This document shows, piece by piece, positions 1 to 6,465 of a stretch of 7,226 bases of DNA. Made by a program: the position numbers and the translations under genes. The stretch spans positions 1 to 7,226 of the forward strand of contig JBBISU010000128.1 of the NCBI GenBank assembly GCA_037441225.1. Reading direction: 5' to 3'. Source of the stretch: JBBFMJ01 sp037441225 (lineage in GTDB: Bacteria; Acidobacteriota; Thermoanaerobaculia; UBA2201). Positions within the stretch are counted from its first letter, which is position 1. Each line of letters starts with the position of its first letter. The notes under the pieces were generated by a model. It was not told where the DNA came from. It did no database searches and worked only from the letters and a program-made list of their open reading frames with translations.

Positions 1-2684
1 TTATATTTTTCAGCAAGTTTTTGCCTTTCTTCTATTGTTATACCTAAATTTTGATATTCTATATCAGTTGCAGGAATGCCACTTCCATTTAAATCCAAAT
101 TTGCTATTCCATTTTCAATTGATAAGATTTTTATAACTTTTCCATTGTCAGAAGGAATCCATGCTGCTTTTTCAAAGTCATAGTATCCAGCAGGAACAAT
201 TGTCCCAATAGGAAAGCCAATAAAGTTTTCAACATAAAAAGGAATTGGGCTTGAAAAAGAAATATCCTTTGCACCATTTTCTTCTACTTCATCAGCAGAT
301 AATTCTATACAATAGGTATATCCACTTGTAGGTGGCAATTCTGCTGGCATTGCCTTTGGACCATTTTCACCAACTGAATATTCTGTTATCCTTATATTTA
401 AATTGTTTATCTCCTGGCTTGTGCCATTAGGGAAGTTTAATGTTGCTTGTATTCCTTCTGAGAAAAATATTACACCTTTTCTTTTCCCATCTTCATCTTC
501 AACAACTGAACCTTCTGCAACTTTTATTCCTGAATCCAAAAGGTTTATTGTGCTCACCTTTTCATCTTTTTTTATCATTATGACTTCTAGCGCCCAAACA
601 AATTCCCTCCAATATGTATCTTGAATTCTTTGAACTGGAAGAAAGCCTTCTTTTTCATAATTTATTGTTAAAGTCCCTCCACCATTTACAACAATGTCAT
701 ACTCACCATCTTCCCTTGTATAGGTCCATCCATATTCCTGGTGATCTTTTACTGTTATTTTAACACCTGAAATTGGCATATTTTGAACATCTTTTACAAT
801 TCCTCTTATAATTGATACCCTTTCTCTTTCAATTGTCCCTTCTTCTACTCCATATTGAATTGGATTTGGTCCCGAATATAAAAATTCAGTGGCATCGTAT
901 ATATTTGTTACAACATTTGGATCAACTGGAGGTGCAACATCTTCTGGATTTGGTGGTATCTCCCCGCCCCCTGATACATTTACTTCAACAGAAGGACCAA
1001 TATTCCCTGCCCTATCCTTTACCCATAATGTTAAAGTATCTCCTTCCTGCCCTTCTATTTGTGCATTAAAACTTCCATTGCTTTCTATTTGAAAATTTAA
1101 AGTTTGCCCAGTCCTGTTATTTAATATAAATAATGTTCCATTTCCTTCTGCACAACCTGGATAGCCAATTATATTTATAATTCCATTTGATAAATTTATA
1201 TTTAGTTTATAGGTATTTATTTGGCTTGGGGGAGTTGTATCTAAGGTAAGATGCAAAATTTTTGTTGAAGTGTTCCCTGCTGAATCAACTGCCTCAAAGG
1301 AAAATAGATTTTCCCCTTCATTTAAAATAACTGCTATTTGAAAATTTCGATTTTCATTTAATTGAATGTCTTGTCCATTCATCTTTAAACTTGAAGTCTC
1401 ATTTAAGTTCCCATAAATTGTCTGATTTTTTATATTAGTTAAAAAATAATCTTCTGGTGAGGTAATTGATATAATTGGTGGGATTGTATCTATTCTAAAA
1501 TTTACCTCTGCCTTATTTGATGAATTTTGATATATATCCTTGACAGTTGCTTCAATTTTAATATCACCTTCTGGCAAGTCCTGTGCTGGTGTACAAATTA
1601 TTTGGTTTTCATCAATTGTGCAATTTTTATATAAATAATTTCCATTTGCATAAATCTCCATTGTATTTAAATCAATTTCATTTGCCGATTCATATTGAAA
1701 TTTTATCTCTGGCTTTTTTCTATTTATTATGCTTCCTTCTTGTGGATAAATTATTGAAAGATTTATTCCTCCTTCCTTTTTGCTGAAATCCAGAGAATAA
1801 ATAAAAAATTCACCATTATATTCTTTAAAATTTAAAATTTGCCCCTCCTTTGAGAAGTGATAAATCTTGTTTTGTGATGAAACATAAAAAGATAAGTCCT
1901 CTTCATTTAATTTTAAATTTTTTAAATTACCAGAATTTTCTGGAAGATTTATTGAATTTATAAGATTTCCTTCAAAAGAAAAATGATATAAATCCTTTAT
2001 CTTTCCAACCCAAAAACCATTTTCTCCATCTGAAATTACCTTTTCACCACTTGAAAAGTTTATTTCTTTTATCTTTTCTCCTTCTTCATTGAAAATTAAA
2101 ATTTTATTTTCTAATAAAATGATTATTTTTTTTACTTTATTGTCAAAGCAAAAATCTTTAATGTTTGGATTTTTCCCCAAGTCAAAATTAAATTGGAAAT
2201 CAAAGTTCTCTAAATTTAATGAAAAAAGCTCTTTTTTTGTTCCAATATAAAGATATTTTTTGCCTTCATTTATTTCAATGTTTACTATTTGATCTTTTAA
2301 AGAATATGAAAAAAGAAGGAAACCATTCTTTGAAAAATTATATAAATTTTTATGGCTTCCAAAAAAGACAGAGTTATTTATTTTATTTGCCTTTAACTTG
2401 AAATAAGCATCACTCCCATTTGAAATTGAAATTTCTACAAATTTTGTTCCATCAAAATTGAAACCCTTTATTGTAAATTTATCATAAACCCAAAAAGAAG
2501 AATTTAAGTTGTCAACAGAAATGTCTAAAGAAGTGCCAATTAAAAATTCTTCCTTTAAGGATAAATCATCTGGGTTTAATTTCAATACTCCATCCTTTGT
2601 TGAGACCCAAAAGATTGATTGATCTTCAAAAGAAGGATTAAAAAAAGAATAGTATAATAAAAATAAATAAAATAAGAAATTCAT
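1..2684 (-). CDS. Rhs/YD-repeat family surface protein, N-terminal part (3' end outside window)
   Basis: Reading leftward from ATG at 2684, the frame stays open for 894 codons to the window edge, so the C-terminus is missing. Residues 3-15 are strongly hydrophobic and look like an export leader, although no Lys/Arg precedes the core. Residues ~24-280 carry seven similar strand motifs about 40 residues apart (such as IFWVSTKDGVLKLN and SFYVSSQNKIYHFSKEG), suggesting a beta-propeller. Ig-like domains follow, with linkers RIDTIPP (~397) and LDTTPPS (~481). A Pro-rich linker (~574-590) leads to a carboxypeptidase-regulatory-like domain at ~624-705 (IRGIVKD, TREDGEYDIVVNGGG, NYEKEGFLPVQR). The block at ~706-894 (GPKAMPAELPPTSGYTY, FYVENFIGFPIG, GYYDFEKAAWIPSDNG) matches, from memory, the conserved region just before YD repeats in bacterial Rhs proteins. 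Such proteins often encapsulate a C-terminal toxin. Whether this one does cannot be seen. It may act in contact-dependent competition or as a surface/adhesive protein. The Rhs assignment is firm; the function is inferred. Confidence 0.88.
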   Translation of the reverse strand, partial: MNFLFYLFLLYYSFFNPSFEDQSIFWVSTKDGVLKLNPDDLSLKEEFLIGTSLDISVDNLNSSFWVYDKFTIKGFNFDGTKFVEISISNGSDAYFKLKANKINNSVFFGSHKNLYNFSKNGFLLFSYSLKDQIVNIEINEGKKYLYIGTKKELFSLNLENFDFQFNFDLGKNPNIKDFCFDNKVKKIIILLENKILIFNEEGEKIKEINFSSGEKVISDGENGFWVGKIKDLYHFSFEGNLINSINLPENSGNLKNLKLNEEDLSFYVSSQNKIYHFSKEGQILNFKEYNGEFFIYSLDFSKKEGGINLSIIYPQEGSIINRKKPEIKFQYESANEIDLNTMEIYANGNYLYKNCTIDENQIICTPAQDLPEGDIKIEATVKDIYQNSSNKAEVNFRIDTIPPIISITSPEDYFLTNIKNQTIYGNLNETSSLKMNGQDIQLNENRNFQIAVILNEGENLFSFEAVDSAGNTSTKILHLTLDTTPPSQINTYKLNINLSNGIINIIGYPGCAEGNGTLFILNNRTGQTLNFQIESNGSFNAQIEGQEGDTLTLWVKDRAGNIGPSVEVNVSGGGEIPPNPEDVAPPVDPNVVTNIYDATEFLYSGPNPIQYGVEEGTIERERVSIIRGIVKDVQNMPISGVKITVKDHQEYGWTYTREDGEYDIVVNGGGTLTINYEKEGFLPVQRIQDTYWREFVWALEVIMIKKDEKVSTINLLDSGIKVAEGSVVEDEDGKRKGVIFFSEGIQATLNFPNGTSQEINNLNIRITEYSVGENGPKAMPAELPPTSGYTYCIELSADEVEENGAKDISFSSPIPFYVENFIGFPIGTIVPAGYYDFEKAAWIPSDNGKVIKILSIENGIANLDLNGSGIPATDIEYQNLGITIEERQKLAEKY

Positions 2685-2688
2685 ACAA

Positions 2689-2695
2689 CCCCCTT
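2689..2695 (-). promoter_or_regulatory. Ribosome binding site of the Rhs-family gene
   Basis: On the minus strand AAGGGGG lies four bases upstream of the ATG at 2684. It is a purine-rich Shine-Dalgarno-like sequence and fixes the start codon of the Rhs-family protein. The two rightward genes lack anything comparable. Confidence 0.6.
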
Positions 2696-2712
2696 AAAAA
2701 AAATTTCTGCTT

Positions 2713-2738
2713 ATTTTACAAAAAAAAACAGTTGTCAA
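2713..2738 (-). promoter_or_regulatory. Putative promoter of the Rhs-family gene
   Basis: Reading the minus strand, a perfect -35 box TTGACA (plus-strand 2733-2738) is followed by a nine-T run and then TAAAAT (2713-2718), one mismatch from the -10 consensus. The spacer is only 14 bp, shorter than the usual 16-18. A 17-bp spacing would instead place the poorer AATAAG at the -10. Either arrangement gives a short leader containing the AAGGGGG site. The -35 box is the strong part of this call; the -10 is uncertain. Confidence 0.4.
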
Positions 2739-2799
2739 GTGGAATTTCGATTTCTGCCTTATCCACTGTTCTTTTATTTCTTTTTTAGAAAATTGAATG

Positions 2800-2808
2800 T
2801 GTTATAAT
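2800..2808 (+). promoter_or_regulatory. Extended -10 promoter (TGTTATAAT) of the cNMP-FHA/recG operon
   Basis: TGTTATAAT is a consensus TATAAT preceded by the TGn extended -10 element. No clear -35 box is visible at normal spacing, which extended -10 promoters can tolerate. With TATAAT occupying -12 to -7, +1 falls on base 2815, the A of the downstream ATG, so the transcript would be leaderless. The upstream ATG at 2797 would lie within or before the promoter core, which argues against it as the start. Confidence 0.55.
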
Positions 2809-2814
2809 TATTGT

Positions 2815-3582
2815 ATGAAATTTGTAACTGGTAGTGATAGGAATCAGAAAGAAAGAGATTTTGCAACATTTAAAAAGGGTGAAATAATATTTAAAGAAGG
2901 TGATTTGGGAACTGAGATGTTTGTAATCCAAAAGGGGAAAGTTGAAATAAAAAAGAGAATTGGCATAGAAGAAAAGACACTTTCAACGCTTGAAAAAGGT
3001 GATTTTTTTGGTGAAATGGCAATCTTGGAAGGGATGCCAAGAACTGCAACAGCTGTTGCCATTGAAGATACAGAATGTATTGTAATAAATGAGGCAACTT
3101 TTGATAATATGATTAAAAATAATGTGGAAATAGCAGTGAGGATGCTCAGGAAGCTTTCAAAGAATTTAAGACACACTACTGAATTATTAAATCAAATTGC
3201 AGGAAAAACATACCAAATTTCCCGTTCAGAAATCTTAAAAGAAGAAAAAGCAAGTCCATACATTTTAAAATCAGTTGATTGGTCTGATATTAAGTTTTAC
3301 ATAAAAGAAGAAGGAATAACCTTAGTTGGAAGAAAAGATCCTGTAACTGAAATTTACCCAGATATTGATTTATCAAATTTAGATCCCCAAAAATCAGTTT
3401 CCAGAAGGCATGCAAAACTCTTTTTAGAAGAGGGAAAACTGTTTATTCAAGAAGAAATTGGAACACATAATGGGACATTCATAAATGGGAATAGGTTGGA
3501 AAAGGGAAAAAAATACATAGTTGATAATGGAGATAAAGTCCAATTTGGACTTGTTGCAATGATTTATGAAAAAGAAGTTTGA
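2815..3582 (+). CDS. Cyclic nucleotide-binding and FHA domain sensor protein
   Basis: This 255-residue cytoplasmic protein joins two signalling domains. The N-terminal cNMP-binding domain (~17-115) has a complete phosphate-binding cassette at 64-81: FFGEMAILEG then PRTATAV, with Glu67 for the ribose and Arg76 for the cyclic phosphate, so cAMP or cGMP binding is plausible. A helical linker (~103-130) leads to a C-terminal FHA domain (~165-250) with GR (172-173), SRRH (196-199) and NGTFIN (219-224), the conserved phosphothreonine-recognition residues. There is no DNA-binding helix-turn-helix, kinase or cyclase domain, so it is probably an adaptor linking a cyclic nucleotide to a Thr-phosphorylated partner. 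An in-frame ATG at 2797 would add MCYNYC. The ATG at 2815 is preferred because TGTTATAAT overlaps the longer version and neither start has a Shine-Dalgarno site. Its stop overlaps the start of recG by one base. Domain calls are firm; ligand and partner are unknown. Confidence 0.92.
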   Translation: MKFVTGSDRNQKERDFATFKKGEIIFKEGDLGTEMFVIQKGKVEIKKRIGIEEKTLSTLEKGDFFGEMAILEGMPRTATAVAIEDTECIVINEATFDNMIKNNVEIAVRMLRKLSKNLRHTTELLNQIAGKTYQISRSEILKEEKASPYILKSVDWSDIKFYIKEEGITLVGRKDPVTEIYPDIDLSNLDPQKSVSRRHAKLFLEEGKLFIQEEIGTHNGTFINGNRLEKGKKYIVDNGDKVQFGLVAMIYEKEV

Positions 3583-5633
3583 TGGAAAATTTTTATGATA
3601 AACCATTAAGATATATAAAGGGAATAGGTCCAAGGATAGCAGAAGAATTTAAAAAAAAAGGAATTGAAAAGATATGGGATTTGCTTACCTATTTACCCTT
3701 CAGATATGAAGACAGAAGGGATGTTGTACCAATAAGCTTTTTAAAATACCCAAATAAAAATTATTGTATAAAAGGGAAGGTCTTTGCAAAGGAATTTTTT
3801 AGAGCAAGATATAGAAATTTAACAATCGTTAAAATTGCTGTCTTTGATGAAACAGGTTTTCTTACAATAAATTTCTATAACCAGCCATATCTTTTAGATA
3901 TCTTTAAGATAAATGAGGAATATTACTTTTATGGAAAGTTAAGATTTAGAAAAGAAATTTCCTTAGAAAACCCCCATTTTGAACTTGTTGCAAAGCCAAG
4001 TGGAAAAATAGGTAAACTTTATCCAATTTATCCATCTATTGGCGATTATAAACCCTCAAGGATTAGTTTGTTTTTTCAAAAAGTGATTGATAATTTGCCA
4101 GAGGAAGAACCATATAATTTGCCAGAAGAAATAATGGAAAAGAATAAATTGATTTCTCTCTATAATTCCTTTAATTTTATTCATAAACCAGCAGATCTTG
4201 AAAATAATGAAAATGGGAGAGAGCGTTTATCTTTTGATGAATTTTTTACTTACTTTTTATATTTAGCAATTTACAGAAAAATGAGGGACGAATTGTACAA
4301 AGGACCAAAGATTGAAATAAATGAGGAAATTAGAAGAAAGGTTAAGGAAATTTTACCTTTTAAATTAACAGAAGATCAAAAAAAGGTTTTAAAAGAAATT
4401 GTTTCTGATTTATCTTCTTCAAAGCCAATGTATCGCCTCCTTCAAGGAGATGTGGGCTGTGGAAAAACAATAATTGCACTGATTTCTTCCTTAATTGCTT
4501 ATGAAAATGGATGGCAGGTTGCAATTATGGCACCAACTTCCATTTTAGCAGAACAGCATTATGAAAGGTTTAAAAATATTTTAAAAAATTTTAACTACAA
4601 AATTGAAATATTGACAGGTGGAACAAAGCAAAAAAAGAGAAGAGAAATACTGGAAATTTTAAAAAAGAAAGAATCCATTTTTTTAATTGGAACCCATGCC
4701 CTTATCTCAGAAGGTGTAGAGATGCCAAATCTGGGTTTATGTATAATTGATGAAGAGCATAAATTTGGCGTAATTCAAAGACAGATTTTAAGGGAAAAAA
4801 AATTAGTTCCTCATACTCTTTATATGACAGCAACTCCAATTCCAAGGAGTTTGACTTTAACTTTATATGGTGATATGGATATATCAATAATAAAAGAAAT
4901 GCCACCTGGGAGAGGAAAAATTTTAACTTATGTAAGAAGTAAAGAAAAAATTAAGGAGATTTATTCATTTGTTGAAAAGAAACTAAAAGAAGGAAGGCAG
5001 GCATTTTTCATATATCCCATAATTGAAGAATCAGAAGAATTTGAATTACCTGCTTTGGAGGATTTTTTAAATCAAGTGAAATATTATTTCAGTGGTTATA
5101 ATGTAGAAATGCTCCATGGAAGGATGGACTGGAAAGAAAAAAATGAGATAATGGCAAGGTTTCATTCTAAAAATACAAATATTCTTGTTTCAACACCTGT
5201 TGTAGAAGTTGGAGTAGATGTTCCAAATGCAACTGTTATGGTTATACACTTTGGTGAAAGGTTTGGGCTTGCTCAATTACATCAGTTAAGAGGAAGGATT
5301 GGAAGGTCTTCCCATAATGCTTATTGTATTGTTGTTCATAATGATAATTTAACTGAAGAAGGAAAGATTAGACTTTCAAATTTTGAAAAGATAAAGGATG
5401 GTTTTGAACTCTCAGAAGTTGATTTGAATTTAAGGGGGCCTGGAGACCTTCTTGGAACAAGGCAGTGGGGGATACCAAAATTTAAGGTTGCTGATATAAT
5501 AAAGGATAGAAAGATATTACTTATGGCAAGGGATTCTGCCATTGAATATTTAAATAAAAAGGGTTTAGAGGAAGCAAATAAATTACTCTCAAAGCTTTTA
5601 AATTACTGGAAGTTTAAAGAAGTTTTAATATAA
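3582..5633 (+). CDS. recG: ATP-dependent DNA helicase RecG
   Basis: RecG is a superfamily 2 double-stranded DNA translocase that regresses stalled replication forks and processes Holliday junctions, D-loops and R-loops. The product is 683 residues, close to E. coli RecG (693). It opens with an HhH-like stretch (YIKGIGPRIAEEFKKKG, 11-27) and an OB-fold wedge domain (~60-140) ending in LYPIYPSIGDYKPSR. Helicase motifs follow in order: Walker A GDVGCGKT (289-296), Walker B DEEH (390-393), TATPIPRSL (416-424), the VEVGVDVPNATVMV segment, and motif VI QLRGRIGR (568-575). The RecG-specific tail LRGPGDLLGTRQWG (617-630) and FKVADIIKD confirm RecG rather than Mfd or PriA. Motif II reads DEEHKFGV where DEQHRFGV is usual. 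The ATG at 3582 overlaps the preceding TGA (TGATG), indicating translational coupling to the cNMP-FHA gene. A TTG one codon earlier (3579) is a less likely start. No extra N-terminal domain is present. Confidence 0.97.
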   Translation: MENFYDKPLRYIKGIGPRIAEEFKKKGIEKIWDLLTYLPFRYEDRRDVVPISFLKYPNKNYCIKGKVFAKEFFRARYRNLTIVKIAVFDETGFLTINFYNQPYLLDIFKINEEYYFYGKLRFRKEISLENPHFELVAKPSGKIGKLYPIYPSIGDYKPSRISLFFQKVIDNLPEEEPYNLPEEIMEKNKLISLYNSFNFIHKPADLENNENGRERLSFDEFFTYFLYLAIYRKMRDELYKGPKIEINEEIRRKVKEILPFKLTEDQKKVLKEIVSDLSSSKPMYRLLQGDVGCGKTIIALISSLIAYENGWQVAIMAPTSILAEQHYERFKNILKNFNYKIEILTGGTKQKKRREILEILKKKESIFLIGTHALISEGVEMPNLGLCIIDEEHKFGVIQRQILREKKLVPHTLYMTATPIPRSLTLTLYGDMDISIIKEMPPGRGKILTYVRSKEKIKEIYSFVEKKLKEGRQAFFIYPIIEESEEFELPALEDFLNQVKYYFSGYNVEMLHGRMDWKEKNEIMARFHSKNTNILVSTPVVEVGVDVPNATVMVIHFGERFGLAQLHQLRGRIGRSSHNAYCIVVHNDNLTEEGKIRLSNFEKIKDGFELSEVDLNLRGPGDLLGTRQWGIPKFKVADIIKDRKILLMARDSAIEYLNKKGLEEANKLLSKLLNYWKFKEVLI

Positions 5634-5655
5634 TTTATTATGCTATTTGAGCTTT

Positions 5656-5686
5656 CAAAAGAAACCTTTGCTTCATTTTGTTTTTT
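5656..5686 (+). terminator. Weak putative terminator after recG
   Basis: CAAAAGAA pairs with TTC-A-TTTTG (one bulged A, 8-nt loop at 5664-5671), followed by six T. It lies 23 bp after the recG stop, the expected place for an intrinsic terminator. The stem is AT-rich and weak, so a chance inverted repeat in AT-rich DNA remains possible. Confidence 0.3.
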
Positions 5687-6144
5687 ATCTTTATTTTATG
5701 AAATTGCCTTGCTTTAAATATTCTCAAATTTTTTATATTATTAGTATTTTTTTGATATAATCCTTGATAATCAATTGATTTTTTATTGAAACTTTTCTTC
5801 ATCACAACTTATCAATACTTCTTATATATAAATAAATGAACGAAATTTTTGATAAAATTATTCTTAATAATAAAAAATTGTGTTAAACTACATTTAAATA
5901 AGAATGGGAAGGTTATATGTTCTTCTGTAGAAGATGAAATTTTAGAGTTTAAAGGATATAGCGGGGTTATTTTAAGGATAAGTATATTCAATAAGAGCTG
6001 AAGTAAACCTTCAAATAATACTATAGGATTAGAACTATAATGAAAAAAAGGAAAATTTAAAGAAGAAAAAGAATTGTAAAAAGGAAGACAAATGTTGTGC
6101 TTTAGATGGAAATGGACAAAATGGATTTGCTAAAATAGATACAG

Positions 6145-6151
6145 AAAGGAG
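6145..6151 (+). promoter_or_regulatory. Ribosome binding site of the transposase remnant
   Basis: AAAGGAG sits five bases upstream of ATG 6157. It is the best Shine-Dalgarno sequence in the window. It supports 6157 as the original start of the transposase gene, although the frame opening there closes after eleven codons. Confidence 0.5.
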
Positions 6152-6156
6152 AATTT

Positions 6157-6385
6157 ATGGAAGAAAAGATTAAAAGAAGTTTTAGTGCTTAAGAAGAAGT
6201 TAGAAATTTTAAGGGAACATTTAAAAAACAGAGTTGCAATTTCAGAGATTTGCAAAAAGTATGGCATTCATCCAAGGCAGATTTACAAAGGCGCTTGTCA
6301 AGAATTTTGTGTCTAATCATAATTTATCTCCAAAGAATCTCAAATTAAAAAGCTGGTTAATTTCATAGGATTTAGCTTTAAGTGA
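6157..6385 (+). pseudogene. Frameshifted remnant of an IS3-type OrfA transposase
   Basis: OrfA proteins of IS3-like elements carry an N-terminal helix-turn-helix that binds the element ends. From ATG 6157 the frame reads MEEKIKRSFSA and stops at TAA 6190-6192. In the frame shifted by one base the homology continues as KKLEILREHLKNRVAISEI then CKKYGIHPRQIYK, a typical OrfA HTH. One extra base near 6190 would restore the usual RSFSAEEKLEIL-type sequence. After IYK the expected Trp-containing segment is scrambled (GACQEFCV) and a stop follows at 6314-6316, with another at 6320. The same frame resumes with ISKESQIKKL (6326-6355), resembling the OrfA coiled coil, and ends at TGA 6383-6385. No OrfB or catalytic DDE domain follows, because the RAYT element begins at 6428. 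The gene is dead. The IS3-type assignment is from memory of the family. Confidence 0.62.
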
Positions 6386-6427
6386 GGGAACGGGTTTTTT
6401 CCATTTAGAATATATTAAACGAATATT

Positions 6428-6452
6428 GGGGTTAGTTCTTGATTCTTGAATT
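6428..6452 (+). repeat. Left inverted terminal repeat of the RAYT element
   Basis: This begins GGGGTTAGTTCTTG and continues ATTCTTGAATT. It matches the reverse complement of 7137-7161 at 23 of 25 positions, differing at the sixth and ninth bases. Within it TTCTTGA occurs twice in tandem. It lies 13 bp beyond the transposase stop codon. Confidence 0.8.
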
Positions 6453-6465
6453 TTCTCTCCTCTTT

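Larger units (their letters stand above)
5634..6156. other. AT-rich tract without a supported gene
   Basis: Apart from the weak stem-loop after recG, this stretch holds no recognisable gene on either strand. It contains a perfect 12-bp palindrome AATCAATTGATT (5769-5780) followed by T residues. It also has two short plus-strand frames that look like one broken reading frame: 5836-5886, beginning MNEIFDKIILNNKK, then another frame ending at 6001 that includes GKVICSSVEDEILEFKGYSG. A third open stretch encodes CCALDGNGQNGFAKIDTER and ends at the TAA at 6171-6173. None has a recognisable family. The tract reads like eroded coding DNA or mobile-element debris leading into the transposase remnant. 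Confidence 0.5.

Noticed and set aside
403..2401. Several plus-strand frames of 60-85 codons across the left third
   Set aside because: They lie antisense within the continuous 894-codon Rhs-family frame, have low-complexity Leu/Phe/Ser-rich products and lack ribosome sites.
2797..2814. Upstream ATG start of the cNMP-FHA protein (adds MCYNYC)
   Set aside because: The consensus TGTTATAAT falls inside this extension, there is no ribosome site, and the extra residues add nothing to the cNMP domain.
2844..3633. Minus-strand frames opposite the cNMP-FHA gene
   Set aside because: These are antisense shadows of a gene with clear domains; the hydrophobic look comes from complementing Lys/Glu-rich codons.
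5769..5780. Perfect palindrome AATCAATTGATT followed by a T-run as a terminator or operator
   Set aside because: It has no loop, is entirely AT-rich apart from two G/C pairs, and is short enough to arise by chance in this composition; there is no nearby gene to control.
5638..5802. Minus-strand 54-codon frame starting MKKSFNKKSIDYQG, convergent with recG
   Set aside because: Its composition is what AT-rich noncoding DNA produces (Lys/Asn/Ile/Gln), it has no Shine-Dalgarno site, it overlaps the recG terminator region and it resembles no family.
5634..6427. CRISPR array, tRNA or structured RNA in the gene-poor region
   Set aside because: No regularly spaced repeats, cloverleaf or GC-rich stems are visible.
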